Assembly: GCA_916613615.1 (NCBI GenBank)
Contig: OU744731.1
Span: forward strand, 19,438,328 to 19,502,327
Reading direction: 5' to 3'
Length of the DNA: 64,000 nucleotides
Origin: Steromphala cineraria
Lineage: Eukaryota > Mollusca > Gastropoda > Trochida > Trochidae
The notes beneath the pieces are model-generated. The model was not told where the DNA came from and ran no database searches. It saw nothing but the letters and a program-made list of their open reading frames with translations. A program made the translations under genes and the position numbers. Shown in pieces: positions 1-12,100 of the stretch (within the stretch, counting starts at the first letter, position 1; each line of letters opens with the position of its first letter).

Positions 1-870
1 GTCCTTTGTGAATTATGGTGTCTAACTTTTCGCTGAAGCTCGGAGTTTATCACATGACACCTTCATGCATTTTGATTTCGCAATAGTACGCATTAATGCC
101 AAATCATCCAAATTACAAGAAAATTTAATTCGATGACAGAAACATGATTACATAATTTCTCCAGAAACAAACTTACTTTTAAATAAAATTTTGAAACCTT
201 ATCTATTCATGTTTGCCAGAAACACGCATTTAATATGTCTCGATTAAACTAGGCAAGATAGCAGAGAGTCGAGGTGAGGTAATGTTCGGTTTAACCCCGT
301 TTTCAAGATTATTTCAATTATATCGCGGCTGCTAGTATAATTGCAGGGAGAAAGCCCGCAACACCATTGTGGTTATGCATTGCGGTGGAACCTGCGAGCA
401 TCGGCTTGAACTAGCGAACCATGTGTGGACAAGATTGCCCTTTCATACAAAAAAATGGATTAAAGGTGTTCAGACAAAAATGGCCGTCAATGTACTTTAT
501 GTGAATCTTCATAATATGTTCTGTGACTATGGATGATGTGTAATAAGATTTTTGATATTATCAACATAAGACATTAACCATTAACGTAAAATTTTCAGTG
601 AATATATGAAAATGAAGATTTTTTTCCATAAAACGTGCTACCTCCGCTTTACATATCGTTTGTTTCAACAGTCACAAAGGACATTTGTCACTTTTTAACA
701 CATACAATTTCATACACTTATCTAGGAGAAAAAAGGGTCAAATATAATTCAGCATTTTGTAAATTCAACCGCAATGATCCAACCAGATAGAGAGGGAAGA
801 GAATTATAATTATGCATCTGTCATACATTGACACCAAAGTGATACATAATTCAAGTATTTTTTTCACATT
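1..870. other. 5' flank of gene A, no gene seen
   Basis: The first 55 bases match 24834-24888 upstream of gene D, where about 265 bp of extra sequence then intervenes before the match resumes. This shows that the A and D flanks are paralogous. Apart from a truncated MITE at 445-649 I see no coding potential here. Confidence 0.6.
445..649. repeat. 5'-truncated MITE (TTAA family), gene A flank
   Basis: The right half matches the MITE at 27546-27895, ending in the terminal motif AAAACGTGCTACCTCCGC, but the left terminal repeat is missing. The same remnant lies at about 36142-36346 in unit 2. Confidence 0.7.
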
Positions 871-1055
871 TCATCACACTATTTGAGTTTCAGAGAATTT
901 GAAGTTGAGCTTGACAACGGAGATTAAATAACTTGAATGGATGTTTAGTAGTGCTTAACTTACATGTTAATATGCTTATGAAATATTCATTGGTTAAAAA
1001 TGTCATCAGTGTATATAAGAAAATAGACATTCTACACTAGATAGGAACATCAGCC
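871..1055 (+). promoter_or_regulatory. Promoter of gene A
   Basis: This block is shared with the flanks of B and D, including the runs CTATTTGAGTTTCAGAGAAT and ATGTTAATATGCTTATGAAA. The TATA box TATATAAG is at 1012-1019, 44 bp before the ATG, so the 5' UTR must be very short. Compared with D, about 35 bp after the motif GAGCTTGAC is missing. Conservation of the block across paralogs suggests shared regulation. Confidence 0.75.
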
Positions 1056-4000
1056 ATGGTTTCCAAAATCACCCTCGTTGTTCTGATCGCCTCTCTGATG
1101 GTGCTGGATTTCACCCATGGTATGTATTATTAGTATGAATCTATCTTTCAATGCATTTCCTTGTCAATTCCCTTCATCGTATTTCTGCTAGTCTAATGGA
1201 AAGTATTTTCTAAGAAAAGTCATACTCTCCCTATTGTCCCTATTGGATACTATGACCACTTCACGAACACCTTAAAGTAAAGCTATCTTTTTACTTCTGT
1301 GACATATCTACGGCAATTTGGTGTAAATTTTGAATGACTTATTTCTTGTACTGTCACTATGTAGAAATGAACGATTTATATAACTGTTTCTAATGGCATA
1401 ATGCATGCCTATGCATGGCCATCAGATGGACTTTCAACAATTGAAATCATTTTCAGCAACTGTTTAAATGTTTATATATTGATGACTTATTCATACCACT
1501 GCAGATAACTAATGTATTAAACGGATTTAATAAGCACATATTATCATGTTAAATGGTATGACAATAAGATAATAATAACATAATAATCATTATATTGCTA
1601 TCTTAATTTCTGGTGAACTTTTTGTAAAATTTGTACAACTTATTTTCGGTACTGTAATAACTATTTTTAAAAATCGACAAATTATAAAACTGTTTATAAA
1701 AGCATATTGCATGGCAATCATATGGACATTTTAACAATTGACCCCGAAATGTTTTTCAACAAATGGTTTGCTAGGTTTGCTAACAAAACAACTAAGACTG
1801 TTTATTTGTATTATAATGGATGACTTAGTCATACTTTTGTTGATATTGAATTGTATTGGACGATTTTAATAAGCGTACATAATCATGATTATGGTATATT
1901 GTATGACAATAACATGGAACTTAAACAGTTGAAATCTATTTCAGCAACTGCAGAAGAATCTGCTAACGAAGCAACAAGAGATGCTGATCTGAAAGAAGAT
2001 ACCCAGATTAAGGTACATTTTCAATTCACATTAGCATTATCTTGGGAGACATTTGTATAACGTTTTTTAACATTTGTGCTTAGTAAAACCCATTGTCTAA
2101 ATTAAAAGTTGTTTGTATTTTAACAATAAATTTAAGAGATTGATATTCATTCAGGAGCAAAAGAAACGATACCATATAAAATGCATGATAGGTTAATCTA
2201 CGATTGCTTGTTACGGCTGAAACAGGGTTAATTAATGTATTCAAGAACTAAATGAACTTAGTCTTTAATTTCAGAGCTATATCTGTTAATGCTTTTGAAA
2301 TACAAGCCTTTTACGAGATAGCATAGTGAAAATGGCCCTTTTCTTGTTTTTAAACCAAAATACAGGCAAAATGCGTGAACAAATTAACTTCTACAAGGGT
2401 TATTTATATTGATAACATCTTAGATTTGATAGATTTTTAAATTTCATAATTATTTTATTCCAATTCCAAAGATTATGACTAAAAATAACATCGAAAAAGC
2501 TGTTTTTTTACCCCTCGTGTATTTGAACAGTCATACAATTATAAGTATATTACTTTGATGTTTGAAATTGTGAGTACTTCTTCACAACTGATGTGCCTAT
2601 CACAAAGGCTCGTAGTCGCATTTCATTTACAACAGGATTTTGTTTTTTACTCTTTTGAAAAGTTGGTATCGTTTCTTTAGCCCCTGAGTGTACTTTGTAC
2701 CTGAATTTCATGTAACACCATAATAAGCAATACATAACAATTTAAGAATCGTATATAAAACTCTTATGCAAATATTTTTTTTGGAATTTAATGATCAATG
2801 TCGGATGTTTTGCAGTTGCAACTTTTATCTTTTAATCTAAAGCATATTGTCAGATAACTTAGGCGTTTGCTTGGTTCTATTCGGCTGATTTTAAATTTCC
2901 TACAATGAATACCTGGAAAAATTTAGAAAATCACCATGATCTGATAGTAATTGGTGACTAATGACTTAACTGTCCAGATATTCATCATGTTCGAGCCGTA
3001 AAAAAATTTGTTGAGTGATATGTTATTAAATGAATTGCGTTTACCTGTAGATATCACAAAATATTATCAATATTATCTTTTATATGTCGCTTCATATTTC
3101 TGTCAACTGTTTACCAATTTTGCTTCATGTACGCACCACTTTTTGAATGTCGTTGGCATGGTGCCATAACTACAAACCGTTTTAAAAATAATTGCCTCAT
3201 TTAACAATGGACTGTGATGAATTATGTCTCCCAATGAAGGATCTAGAGACATATTAGTTCACTGAGTTCCCGTCCACGTGGCATCGACGTTGGCATTCCA
3301 ATTTGTTTCCGGAGAATTACTCTGAAAATACTTGACGTTTCTTCATCAAATTTGGAATACATCGTTGTCAAATCATGAAGATTTGCCATTTTTGGATATC
3401 AACCTCTGTTCAATTTTAAATATGTATTTTTTTTCCATGGCCACATTTTGTACGTTGCTGCGTAGGGTTCGTTTCCGTAGCACAACTCTGAAACTACTTG
3501 ACCAATCTTCACCAAATTTGGTATACATCCTCTTCATTCTTTTCGACTCTTTTCAATTAAATATCTTTTGGTTCAATGGCAACACTTTGGACGTTTTCAT
3601 TTCGAAGGGTAGGGTTCGGTTCCGGAGCATAACTCTGAAACTACTGGACAAATCTTCACCAAATTTAGTATACAACCTTTTTGTATCTTGTAGATGTGCA
3701 TTTTGGGGTGTTCAACATCTTTCAAGTTATATTTTTTTAGTTTCCGTGGCAACAGTTTGGACGTTGTCATTTTGAAGGGTATGGTTAGTTTTCAGAGCAT
3801 GTAGTTTGGGGGGAAGACCTCTGTTTTTACGAGTTATTACACTTTCTACTTTAACTTCCTTTGGGTTTTTGATGTTTTGATAGAAATATGAATGCTTTTC
3901 TCGGATTCTAAGGTCACTTGCAATAATGTTAGATCTCTAATATCATATGTGCCATTGTGACTGTATGTCACTACCCCCACAACCACCCCAAAGAAAAGAT

Positions 4001-4398
4001 TTTACAACTAATGGTCATGTTTAAATATTAAGAATTGTAAGGACCCCGCAATTTCAACTAAAACTGTCATTTTTCAAACTAAATCTGCAGATGTTAATCA
4101 CTTGTATCGTTATACTTAGCTGAAGTGAACGTACACGACTAACTTGTGACATGATGGTTAAATGTACTGAATTCGTGTCTGGATAACATCCTGAACATTT
4201 CCCTTTTGTCATTGATTAACACAATCTGTTATGATGACATTCTACATTAAGCACCATATCATCAATTGTGATATTCATGATTTAGTATATGAGTTTCTAT
4301 TTCACTCTTACCTTTTTTAGCTGACTAGACGACAAGTAAAAAGACTGAAGGGCTATAGCAAGGATGGCGTTGGTTGCCAGCCTGACTGTGAATGGTGA
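1056..4398 (+). CDS. Gene A: small secreted peptide precursor, CX3C type (3 exons, 69 aa)
   Basis: The exons are 1056-1119, 1945-2012 and 4321-4398, all with GT-AG borders, joined in phase 1 and then phase 0. Exon 1 is a signal peptide: start MVSK, a hydrophobic core rich in Leu, Val and Ile, then DFTH and an Ala codon split by intron 1, which fits signal-peptidase cleavage after Ala22. Exon 2 is a 22-residue acidic spacer. Exon 3 (25 residues) opens LTRR, has a second dibasic KR at residues 51-52, and ends in a 17-residue tail with Cys63 and Cys67 (CX3C, one possible disulfide) and a terminal Trp. The start was chosen because it lies 44 bp after the TATA box and heads the signal peptide in every paralog. 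Cleavage at RR or KR is inferred. I do not recognise the family; an antimicrobial, signalling or venom-type peptide would fit equally. The exon structure is better supported than any function. Confidence 0.82.
1318..1910 (+). repeat. Duplicated segment in intron 1 of gene A with a pseudo-acceptor
   Basis: Bases 1318-1565 and 1620-1910 are diverged tandem copies, and both resemble the sequence before exon 2 of gene B. The first copy still has a decoy of the exon 2 acceptor, ATTTTCAGCAACTG at 1451-1464, but no coding sequence follows. It is a dead exon 2 from an intragenic duplication. Confidence 0.6.
3305..3785 (+). repeat. Three tandem copies of a roughly 150-bp repeat in intron 2 of gene A
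   Basis: Copies begin at 3305, 3471 and 3619. Each carries a block like TCTGAAACTACTTGACCAAT followed by TCACCAAATTTGGTATACA, then a variable part ending near TTTGGACGTT. An open frame of 147 codons runs through them, but it only reads the repeat and is not a gene. Confidence 0.8.
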
Positions 4399-4431
4399 TT
4401 GATATGACAGTCATTCTCTATTTGGCTTGAA

Positions 4432-4437
4432 ATTAAA
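4432..4437 (+). terminator. Poly(A) signal ATTAAA, gene A
   Basis: The variant hexamer ATTAAA lies 34 bp after the stop codon; gene B has the same hexamer at the same distance. Confidence 0.55.
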
Positions 4438-6780
4438 TTTTGCAAGTATGTGTGTTTGTAACGTTTGTTTTTGAATCAAGTCATTTTACTCAACCCTATA
4501 ACTCGGCGTGTTTATCATCAAAACCACCTAACCTGTTCTTATTTTCTCCACAAATCAAACGACTTAAATGATAGAACTGGCAGTTGGTAACAAGTTGCTT
4601 ATTGTTTAGCGCAGTGACTCTATAAATAAATAAAGTTCTGATTTTGACAAAAATACCAAACAACGACATGAGTAATTAGTCAAAGTCTGTTGTATCAATG
4701 TTTTTGTAAATGCCTATATATCTTACAATAACATGATTTTTATCAAGGCAAAATCAACCTGTACTCCAAATACATACAGTGAATTAAATGATTTACAGCA
4801 TGCAAAAGTTGCAGACCCGGTTGAATGACAACAGGTGTGGATACTTTTTTCTTCAGGATAATTGTATTACAACATTTCATAAATGACATGCCACCTAGAT
4901 TCAAGATTAACTTTCTGTAATCAAGACGAGGAAATGGCCCTGATGGATGTCAGGGTACAGAAGGGGCTATGTAGATGTTAATACAGTGATGTACATGTAG
5001 TCAAACTTAAGTTTCCTTAAGAGCTAATCCTTTATTTTCATCACATACTTTTTGCTTTGATACGAACGTAAATCGCATAAATCATGTTATCAATTCCACA
5101 TATCTCATTCCAAAATGACAATTATATGATAGAAACATTTTTTCAATGAAATGCTTAAAACAGTCATAATAATTTGGAAAGCCAAATTCACAAGTCCAAC
5201 TTGCAACACTATACATAACATTTCAAAAATGATCAACGCATAACTTTCATTCTGATTGCTTTTGAAAACACTGCCTCTTGTCACTATAGGTCAGCTAACT
5301 TTAAAAAGGTTCCTTAAACAATCGACACTTACGAGTATCAATCAGTAAACGCTATTGGTAGAGTTTTGCGTATATGACCCTGACAGCTCCCGGAGTGGCT
5401 CTTCGTGTCATTTAAGTAGAGCTCCACGTAAGAATCATGCAGAATTGAAAATAATGGATAAGGTGAAATCACATACTTTATCAAATATATGACCGTTACA
5501 GTTCCCGGAGTGGCTCTTCATGTCATTTAAAGCTGACAAAAGTCGACAGTTAGTGGATATTTGCGTTTAATAGCTTATGTGTAGTAGATCCATCTGAATA
5601 CGTTACGTTCGCTTCTGTACAAATTTGATGTTGTTTAATTTTGACAGAAACTAGTTATTATCACAAACTCATCTTTAAAACAGCTGTAACTCAAGTCAAG
5701 TCATATAATCCTTATCCAAACCAGTTTGTGAAATTTTGATACGAGCACATTACTCTTCAATTCAAGAAAGATATTTTACCTCACTGACAAGTTGAAAGCT
5801 AGATACAGGCAAAAGTACTTTGAAGGTGGTTCAATTAATCCATCTTTGTAATAATATCAGAACATTTCAGCTACATTTATATATATATTTAGATAGCTCC
5901 ACGCTATACAAATAAATGTCCTAACATGATTGATAAAAAGATGCCAACGATTTTGTGTATTGCTTGATATATTTTTTAAGAAAACGGAAAATATATAGGT
6001 TAATGAGATGATTGGATCGTGAAAATCAAATATTTGGCATAAAAACTTATTTTCAGTGCTAGCCACTTGAATCTCATAACAATAAATTGTTTTTGATATG
6101 AAGATTGAATTTATAATAAGAACATGTCCCAAGTCAAACCAGCAAAATATAATAACCAAGTGTAAATAATAATTTAAAGTTTAATTAAAATCATAATAAA
6201 AAGTGTTACAACTTTGAGCGAATACATGTTAATTATACAAATCAAAAGAGTCACACAAAACAGGTCCCTCAATGCACCAGTCCTTAGTTCAATCAGTTAT
6301 TGAAAAGATTAAAAAAATGAAAAATGAACATACAGCATCAAAAGGAACATTTTACACTCTGGAAAGTGCATCAGCACAAACATTATCTTTAACATTTATG
6401 TGTTTACCACAAGATTGAAAGCTGGCAACAAGGTTAAGCATCACCTCATTGGCCGTTTATTTTGTGAATAAAATCCAAAGCACTGTAGTGAGAAGAAACT
6501 GGAAACAACTGGTAAAGTATTGGTACCTAAGAACACATCAAAATGCTGTAAATCTGGCAAAAGAAACAAAGTTTCCATTTATTATTATTTTGTGTGCTCA
6601 TCAAACGTTTTGGTGAAATAGCAAACTGGATGATTAAAAACCTGATTCATGTGGAATACCGACTAGTTTTGAGATCAGTTTCAATCCTGAATTGATGTAA
6701 ATTAGAAATACAAAACAATATGAATCGAGTATCCAAGACAGTCACATTAGAATAGCGTTTTGAAAATTATCCAAACACAA
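4438..6780. other. Gene-free stretch downstream of gene A
   Basis: I see no supported gene here. The one notable structure is a 44-bp direct repeat (core TCCCGGAGTGGCTCTTC) at 5372-5415 and 5487-5530. A 100-codon minus-strand frame at 5857-6159 has no recognisable domain. Confidence 0.6.
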
Positions 6781-6945
6781 GAGTCATCACACTATTTGAG
6801 TTTAAGAGTATGTTTGGTAAAGCTTGAAACTAAACTGGGTTTTTTTGGCACGAACAAGCAATGATTTGAAAGAATTCGAAGTGGTGATCTACTATTATGC
6901 TAATTTGGCAACGAATTATTTATTAGTGAATACCTGTCATGAGTG
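6781..6945 (+). promoter_or_regulatory. Decayed copy of the peptide-gene promoter
   Basis: It keeps GAGTCATCACACTATTTGAG, AGCTTGAAACTAAA, an AGTGGTG block and the spaced end ATTTATTAGTGAAT, in the same order as in the A, B and D promoters. It lacks the TATA box, and no exon 1 follows. It looks like the remnant of a lost family member. Confidence 0.65.
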
Positions 6946-8046
6946 TACGAAAGCAGAATAATTTACCTTTCAAACTTTCTGGTTTAATCATTGTGAGCTT
7001 CAGCGAGAACATTCTCTCCCATTGAGGCAGATCAAGTCATTAAATGTCTCTTCAGTAGGGAAAATCGATTCAAAGTGCTTGAAAAGTAAAAAAGGGGTTC
7101 ATTCTGTTTAGAAAACACTATACTGATGAGTAAGTATGAATTGAAACATTACTCTTTTGAGAGAACTATAGAGAAAATAAAACTTAGTCGGAAAATGAAG
7201 ATATCGAACGATGGCATTTTTAAAATCGCCTGTTATACAGTATGCATTATGTACAAAGGTTTGCAGAATCTCAAAATCCCCAACATAAATAATACATACT
7301 TAAAACCAATATTTTTTAAATTTTGGTTGTTAATAATTGCAAAAAGTATTCTAAAATGTAAAGAAAATATTGCTATAAGCATCGTTTGTTCACCAAATGG
7401 GTTTCTTATAATTCTCAACAAACTATCAACACGTTTTTGACCAAAAAAACAGAGGCATTGACTCAAGCAGAATAGTACTGTGACCTTGGAACATAAAAGG
7501 ACTATGGCTACAAAAACGCTTGCATAAATGACGGCATTTCTTGCCCCCATGTTCAAAGGAAGCTTTGTAACCTATTTACGATCATTGAAACTTCGAATTC
7601 ATTTAAAAGAGATCTACTTCAATAAAAAAGAAATTTAATGTTGTTTCTGGTAAGGGGCTGGTCATTTCTTACAGGGGGAACCAAATCTAAATACCTCATG
7701 GAAACATCAGATTGTAAACTTGGCATGCTTTATTTATCATGCGATAAACATAAGCATCTGAGCTATGACATTGGGAGATATTGTGTTACTTACGAAAGTA
7801 AAGATATGTTGATAGCTACTTAAAACCAGGAAATGTTCCTTATATTTCAAAGACTTCTTTATGAATTGAATTTAATTTAAAATCATATTCTCTACAAAAA
7901 TGTGTAATATCTGTCTTTGTATGTTTTCAAATATTTATAAAATTAGATATTTCGAAATTTGACTAGCATATTCATTCAAATGCTTTTAGTATTACTGATT
8001 TTTTACAACATATTTCTATATAGGAGTTACAGCAAACAGTAACAAT
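6946..8046. other. 5' flank of gene B, paralogous to the flank of gene D
   Basis: The stretch near 7065-7215 matches 27265-27420 upstream of D (for example TTGAAAAGTAAAAAA and TTCATTCTGTT), so the flanks were duplicated together with the genes. A lone terminal repeat of the 9-bp-TSD foldback family sits at 7010-7040. The overlapping frames on both strands are not supported as genes; one is shortened by a 1-bp deletion in unit 2. Confidence 0.55.
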
Positions 8047-8050
8047 TTAA

Positions 8051-8396
8051 AGGGGCAGTAGCACGTTTTTTGATCATTTTATATCTTAATTTTTTTCACT
8101 GATAATTGTAAGATAACGTTAAATTTATTATTTTGTCAGGGTCAAAATTCTCATAACACAAATCAATCATCCATAGTCAGAGGACAAACCATGAAGATTC
8201 ACATAAAATTCATTGGCGGCCATTTTAGTTTAGTACATTTTGTGTAAGAAAAAGGAATCGCATGGCTAAATTTAACGTTATATATTCGAATTATTACTGC
8301 TCCATTTAGTTTTAAAATATTGTCTTTCAATTAGAACCATTAATTTTTATTTTCCTGACATCACCTTATATTCCCCCCAAAACGTGCTACTGCTCT
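8051..8396. repeat. MITE with TTAA flanks, copy 1
   Basis: Terminal inverted repeats are AGGGGCAGTAGCACGTTTT on the left and AAAACGTGCTACTGCTCT on the right, flanked by TTAA at 8047-8050 and 8397-8400. The element is 346 bp with no coding capacity. TTAA target duplication is typical of piggyBac-type transposons, but these termini are not canonical piggyBac ends. Confidence 0.8.
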
Positions 8397-8815
8397 TTAA
8401 GGGTTTTGGATACACTAACGTTTCTGTTACGAAAGCTATCAGTTCAGTTGATGTGCTTTTCTATGCGCATTGGGTAGAACCCATCTTGGTCTCAAGTACA
8501 AATAGTTTTTAGGATATGTATTATAAATCCTGACCTTTTCAATGTAATCAATATCATTGACATTTTTCTTTCAACATAGGCTATATAATGAATTTTACCA
8601 CATCATTCATGTTTTTAAACAAAGATACTTTTATTCTTGTCAATTTTGAAATGGTTCTTCCCAACCTCTTGTATTTTTTTTCATGACCCTCCCCTGATGG
8701 ATTTATATTTTTTTCTGCAATAAATGAACGGCCCCTCAACAGAACCACTTGAATCGTAAAATGAGTATGCAACGCTGTCATATCATAATTTTGTTTTGAA
8801 GAATAATCAACCATT

Positions 8816-9197
8816 AGAGTCACCGCGCTATTTAAATTTCAGAGAATCTTAAGTCAAGCTTGACACTAAAGCAAACTTGTCTGTCACTTATACCAGAGCG
8901 ATCAAATAGTTTGAATGGATGTTTAGTGGTGCTCTACTAAAATGTTAATATGCTTATGAAAAATTCATTAGTTAAAAATGTCATTAGTGTAATCATCCAA
9001 TCCCAGGGAATGAGCAATCGTTAACAGTGCTCATTCTCAGGGATTAGCTGACCAATTACTGGGATTGGGCAAGCCCCCGACCATTGACGGGGATTGGGCA
9101 ACGTTGTTGCCCAAACCCAGGGAATGAGCAATTTCCGGGAATTGGGCACGACATATATAAGAAAGTAGACATTCTATACTTTAAAGTTACATCAGCC
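8816..9197 (+). promoter_or_regulatory. Promoter of gene B, split by an insertion
   Basis: It carries the same upstream block as A and D (8816-8990) and the same TATATAAG box (9154-9161, 44 bp before the ATG). Between them lie 160 bp of foreign sequence (8991-9150). In A and D the upstream block joins the TATA box directly. Confidence 0.75.
8991..9150. repeat. 160-bp foldback insertion just upstream of the gene B TATA box
   Basis: The insert is GC-richer than its surroundings and made of repeats: a 17-bp direct repeat (CCCAGGGAATGAGCAAT at 9002-9018 and 9116-9132), GGGATTGGGCAA twice, and a perfect 9-bp stem with 3-nt loop at 9094-9114. It is absent from the equivalent place in A and D and present in B' (44694-44853). 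Confidence 0.75.
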
Positions 9198-12100
9198 ATG
9201 GTTTCCAAAGTCACTTTCGTTGTTCTGATCGCCTCTTTGATGGTGCTGGGTTTCACCAATGGTATGTATTATTAGTACTAGTCTATCTTTCAATGCATTT
9301 CCTTGTCATTTCCCGTCATCGTATTTCTGCTAGTCTTAAATGGAAATTGCTTTCTCTGAAGAGTCATGTTCAGTTTCTAAGAAAAACATTTTTGCTTACT
9401 GGGAATTTAATTTCAAGTTAATGCCGAACCAAAATGATTAACTATTAGCTCATCTGGCCTGTTAGCCCGATGGGCTTATGGCATGGCATGGTGTCCGGCG
9501 TCCGTCCGTCCGTCTGTAAACTTTGTTTTAAGGCCTCGGAAGCTAAAACTTTGTACACATACCCCTTGGCTAGTGAGGATTATAAATTGTAGCTTTGGTG
9601 GCCCTGTTGATCCTAATAAGGGCCACAGGGGCCACATCCTAAAAACATATTTTCATCTACTCCAGAAGCCTAATTCCCATTCTCTTCCCACAGAGGCAGA
9701 TCAAGCCATGTTGATTTAGCCTCTGTTCTATTACGCCGAAATCCGTGGGCCCGGCAGTTTCCCCTGGCGGAAAAAACTTTCAGCACATTAAATTTGATTT
9801 CTTTATCAAATGATAACGTTTCTAGCATGTAAAGGGTGGTTGATATCACGATGCCTTTGCCTTGTTTCAGTAGCTGAAATAATGATTTAAAAACAGCGTC
9901 GCTGATTGCACAACTAATTTGTATTGCCTCCAATCAAGCATCTCCCATTCTATCCCACAAACTCGTCGTAATAGAACAGAGGCTAAATCAACATGACTTG
10001 ATCTGCCTCTGTGGGGAGAGAATGCCTAATTCCTAGAAAGCTGAAGTTTTGTGTACAGACTCCTTGACTAGTGAGGATGATAAATCTGTAATTAAACTTA
10101 TTTTAAAATCTTTTTTTCTCTCGAAGCTTAAGGGTTAGAAAGCTGAAAGCTTGGTTGCAGTCTCCATGTAAGATAAAGTGTACATGTTGTGACCCTGTGG
10201 CCTCTTCTAAGGAGGGAACCACATTTGCCACACCCTAAAACAAAATTGATATGAAACTTGAGCCAATAGCTCTATTTTTTAAGTGCTTTCTATTTAGTCA
10301 TATACGAACAGATTCCTTACTCAATTGTTTTTACAGTAGAATACAATTCAGTTCATAAATCTTTTATGTAAGATTAAGGACTATGAACACTTCACAAACA
10401 TTTTTAAGTAAGGCCAACTTTTGTTTTGTTTTTGTTATATTTAAAATTTGCATCTACATTAACTGCGTATTAAGAACCATACTTTACTAAAATCATTATC
10501 TCTATCTTTAAAAAATGGCACGGTAGATTTTGTGTAAATTGTGTATGGCTTATTTCTGGTACTGTATAACAGCTATTCTAAAAAAAGAATTATTTTAAAA
10601 ACTTTTTTTAATGGCATATTGCATTGCAATCAGATTGACTTTTACCAATTGATCCCGAAATGTTATTCAGCAACAAAGCAACTAAGACTGTTTATGTGTA
10701 TTATGAAGGGATGACTTATTCATACCATTGCAGATAACCAAATATGTATTGAACGATTTAAATAAGCATATATTATCATGATTACCGTAAATTGTATGAC
10801 AAAAAGATGGAACTTTACCAGTTGAAATCTATTTCAGCAACTGCAGAAGAATCTGCTAACGAAGCAACAAGAGATGCTGATCTGAAAGAAGATGCCCAGA
10901 TTAAGGTACATTACATGAGCATTATTTTGTGAGAAAGTATAAAGTTTCTAATCTGTGTGCAAGTAAACCCAGTCGTCTCAATTGAAGTTGTTCGTATTTT
11001 ACCCATATATTTTAAACATAGATTCGCATAGATCTTGTATCTGCATTTGATGTGACACCAAATTAGGCATGACGTAACATTGTAAGAAACTTATATGAAA
11101 TACTCTTCAACTCCTGTTTAGTTTCGGTATCTTGCTCAAATGTGTTATTATTAACGTATTCCAGATGTTTTACAAGCGCATATTTTATCGTACATTTGAA
11201 GAAATATTGTAACATAACTGAGTTAAACTCTTGGTTCTATTTCACTGAATTGAAATATTTTGCTGTGTCGAATGGCAATGAATAAGGCCTAGGAAAATTA
11301 CAGCGAACTTTCAGCTGCCTTATGATTAAGTTGTTTTGATGCTCTTGATAGTCGAGCCTTATTCAGTTTTGATCTTAATGGTATTTATTGAATTGCGATC
11401 AAATCACAAAAGATTAGGAGTAGTTTCATGTAACCTATTTTGAGTATTTCCATTTCTTAATTGATAAACCGGTATCTGTAACCACACCGCCTACCTACAT
11501 GGTTTTAGAATTGGTGACCCAGTTGCCCTATTATTATTTTTTTTGGTCCTTTTTTCCTCGTCCTCTCCAAAAGCACAAGTTATAGAATGCTGAATGCTTT
11601 TTTATGTTCGGAAATCACAAAATTAAAGAAAGTGTCTAACCTAAGAGTTCGGATAAATAAAGTTACAATATCAATATCTTGTTATGTTCGAAACATTGTT
11701 ATTCGATATCCGCAAGTGAAACATTGTCGTTGCCATATTCAAACTTAATTTGAGTTTGAGGATTGTATGTAACGTTATAAATGATTATTGATCAAAGGCT
11801 TGAATTGTTTTCTATTTCTATTTTTTTGTGATCAGAAAAGTGGTTGATTTATTCAATTTGCCTTTGATAGATAGTTGTCCAAGAATGTTAAATAAACTGT
11901 TAAATACAATGTTCGTATCAATATGCTTTTATAACAAGTTTCAATTATCTATATTAAATCCCTTAGTATTTTTTTATTAATGATAACAGTTTTACGAGTC
12001 CATAAAATGCCATAGAGATACACAAGACAATTGAGTCACATGGGGTACCTACACGACTAAGTAAGTAATGCTGATACAATTTATGGTCCTAAAAAGACAA

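Noticed and set aside
1451..1464. Extra exon 2 in intron 1 of gene A (ATTTTCAGCAACTG)
   Set aside because: The acceptor is copied, but the coding sequence after it is gone, and no donor in frame follows.
3332..3775. 147-codon plus-strand frame, also present in unit 2 at 39030-39473
   Set aside because: It reads through three tandem copies of a non-coding repeat inside intron 2 of gene A; the repeated LKLLDxSSPNLVY phrases come from the repeat.
5857..6159. 100-codon minus-strand frame conserved in both units
   Set aside because: No domain, splice context or promoter; conservation between units is uninformative because the units are nearly identical everywhere.
7126..7556. Overlapping frames on both strands upstream of gene B
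   Set aside because: A 1-bp deletion and other changes in unit 2 shorten them, and they overlap each other antisense.
7638..7823. 61-codon plus-strand frame
   Set aside because: A base change in unit 2 (GCGATAAAC to GCGATTAAC) introduces an in-frame stop there, and there is no recognisable product.
9084..9275. Upstream in-frame ATG that would extend gene B by 38 codons
   Set aside because: It lies before the TATA box inside the foldback insert, and the paralogs start at the signal-peptide ATG.
9500..9515. CRISPR-like or satellite array suggested by GTCC iterations
   Set aside because: Only a few tetranucleotide units inside a dispersed repeat; a simple microsatellite.
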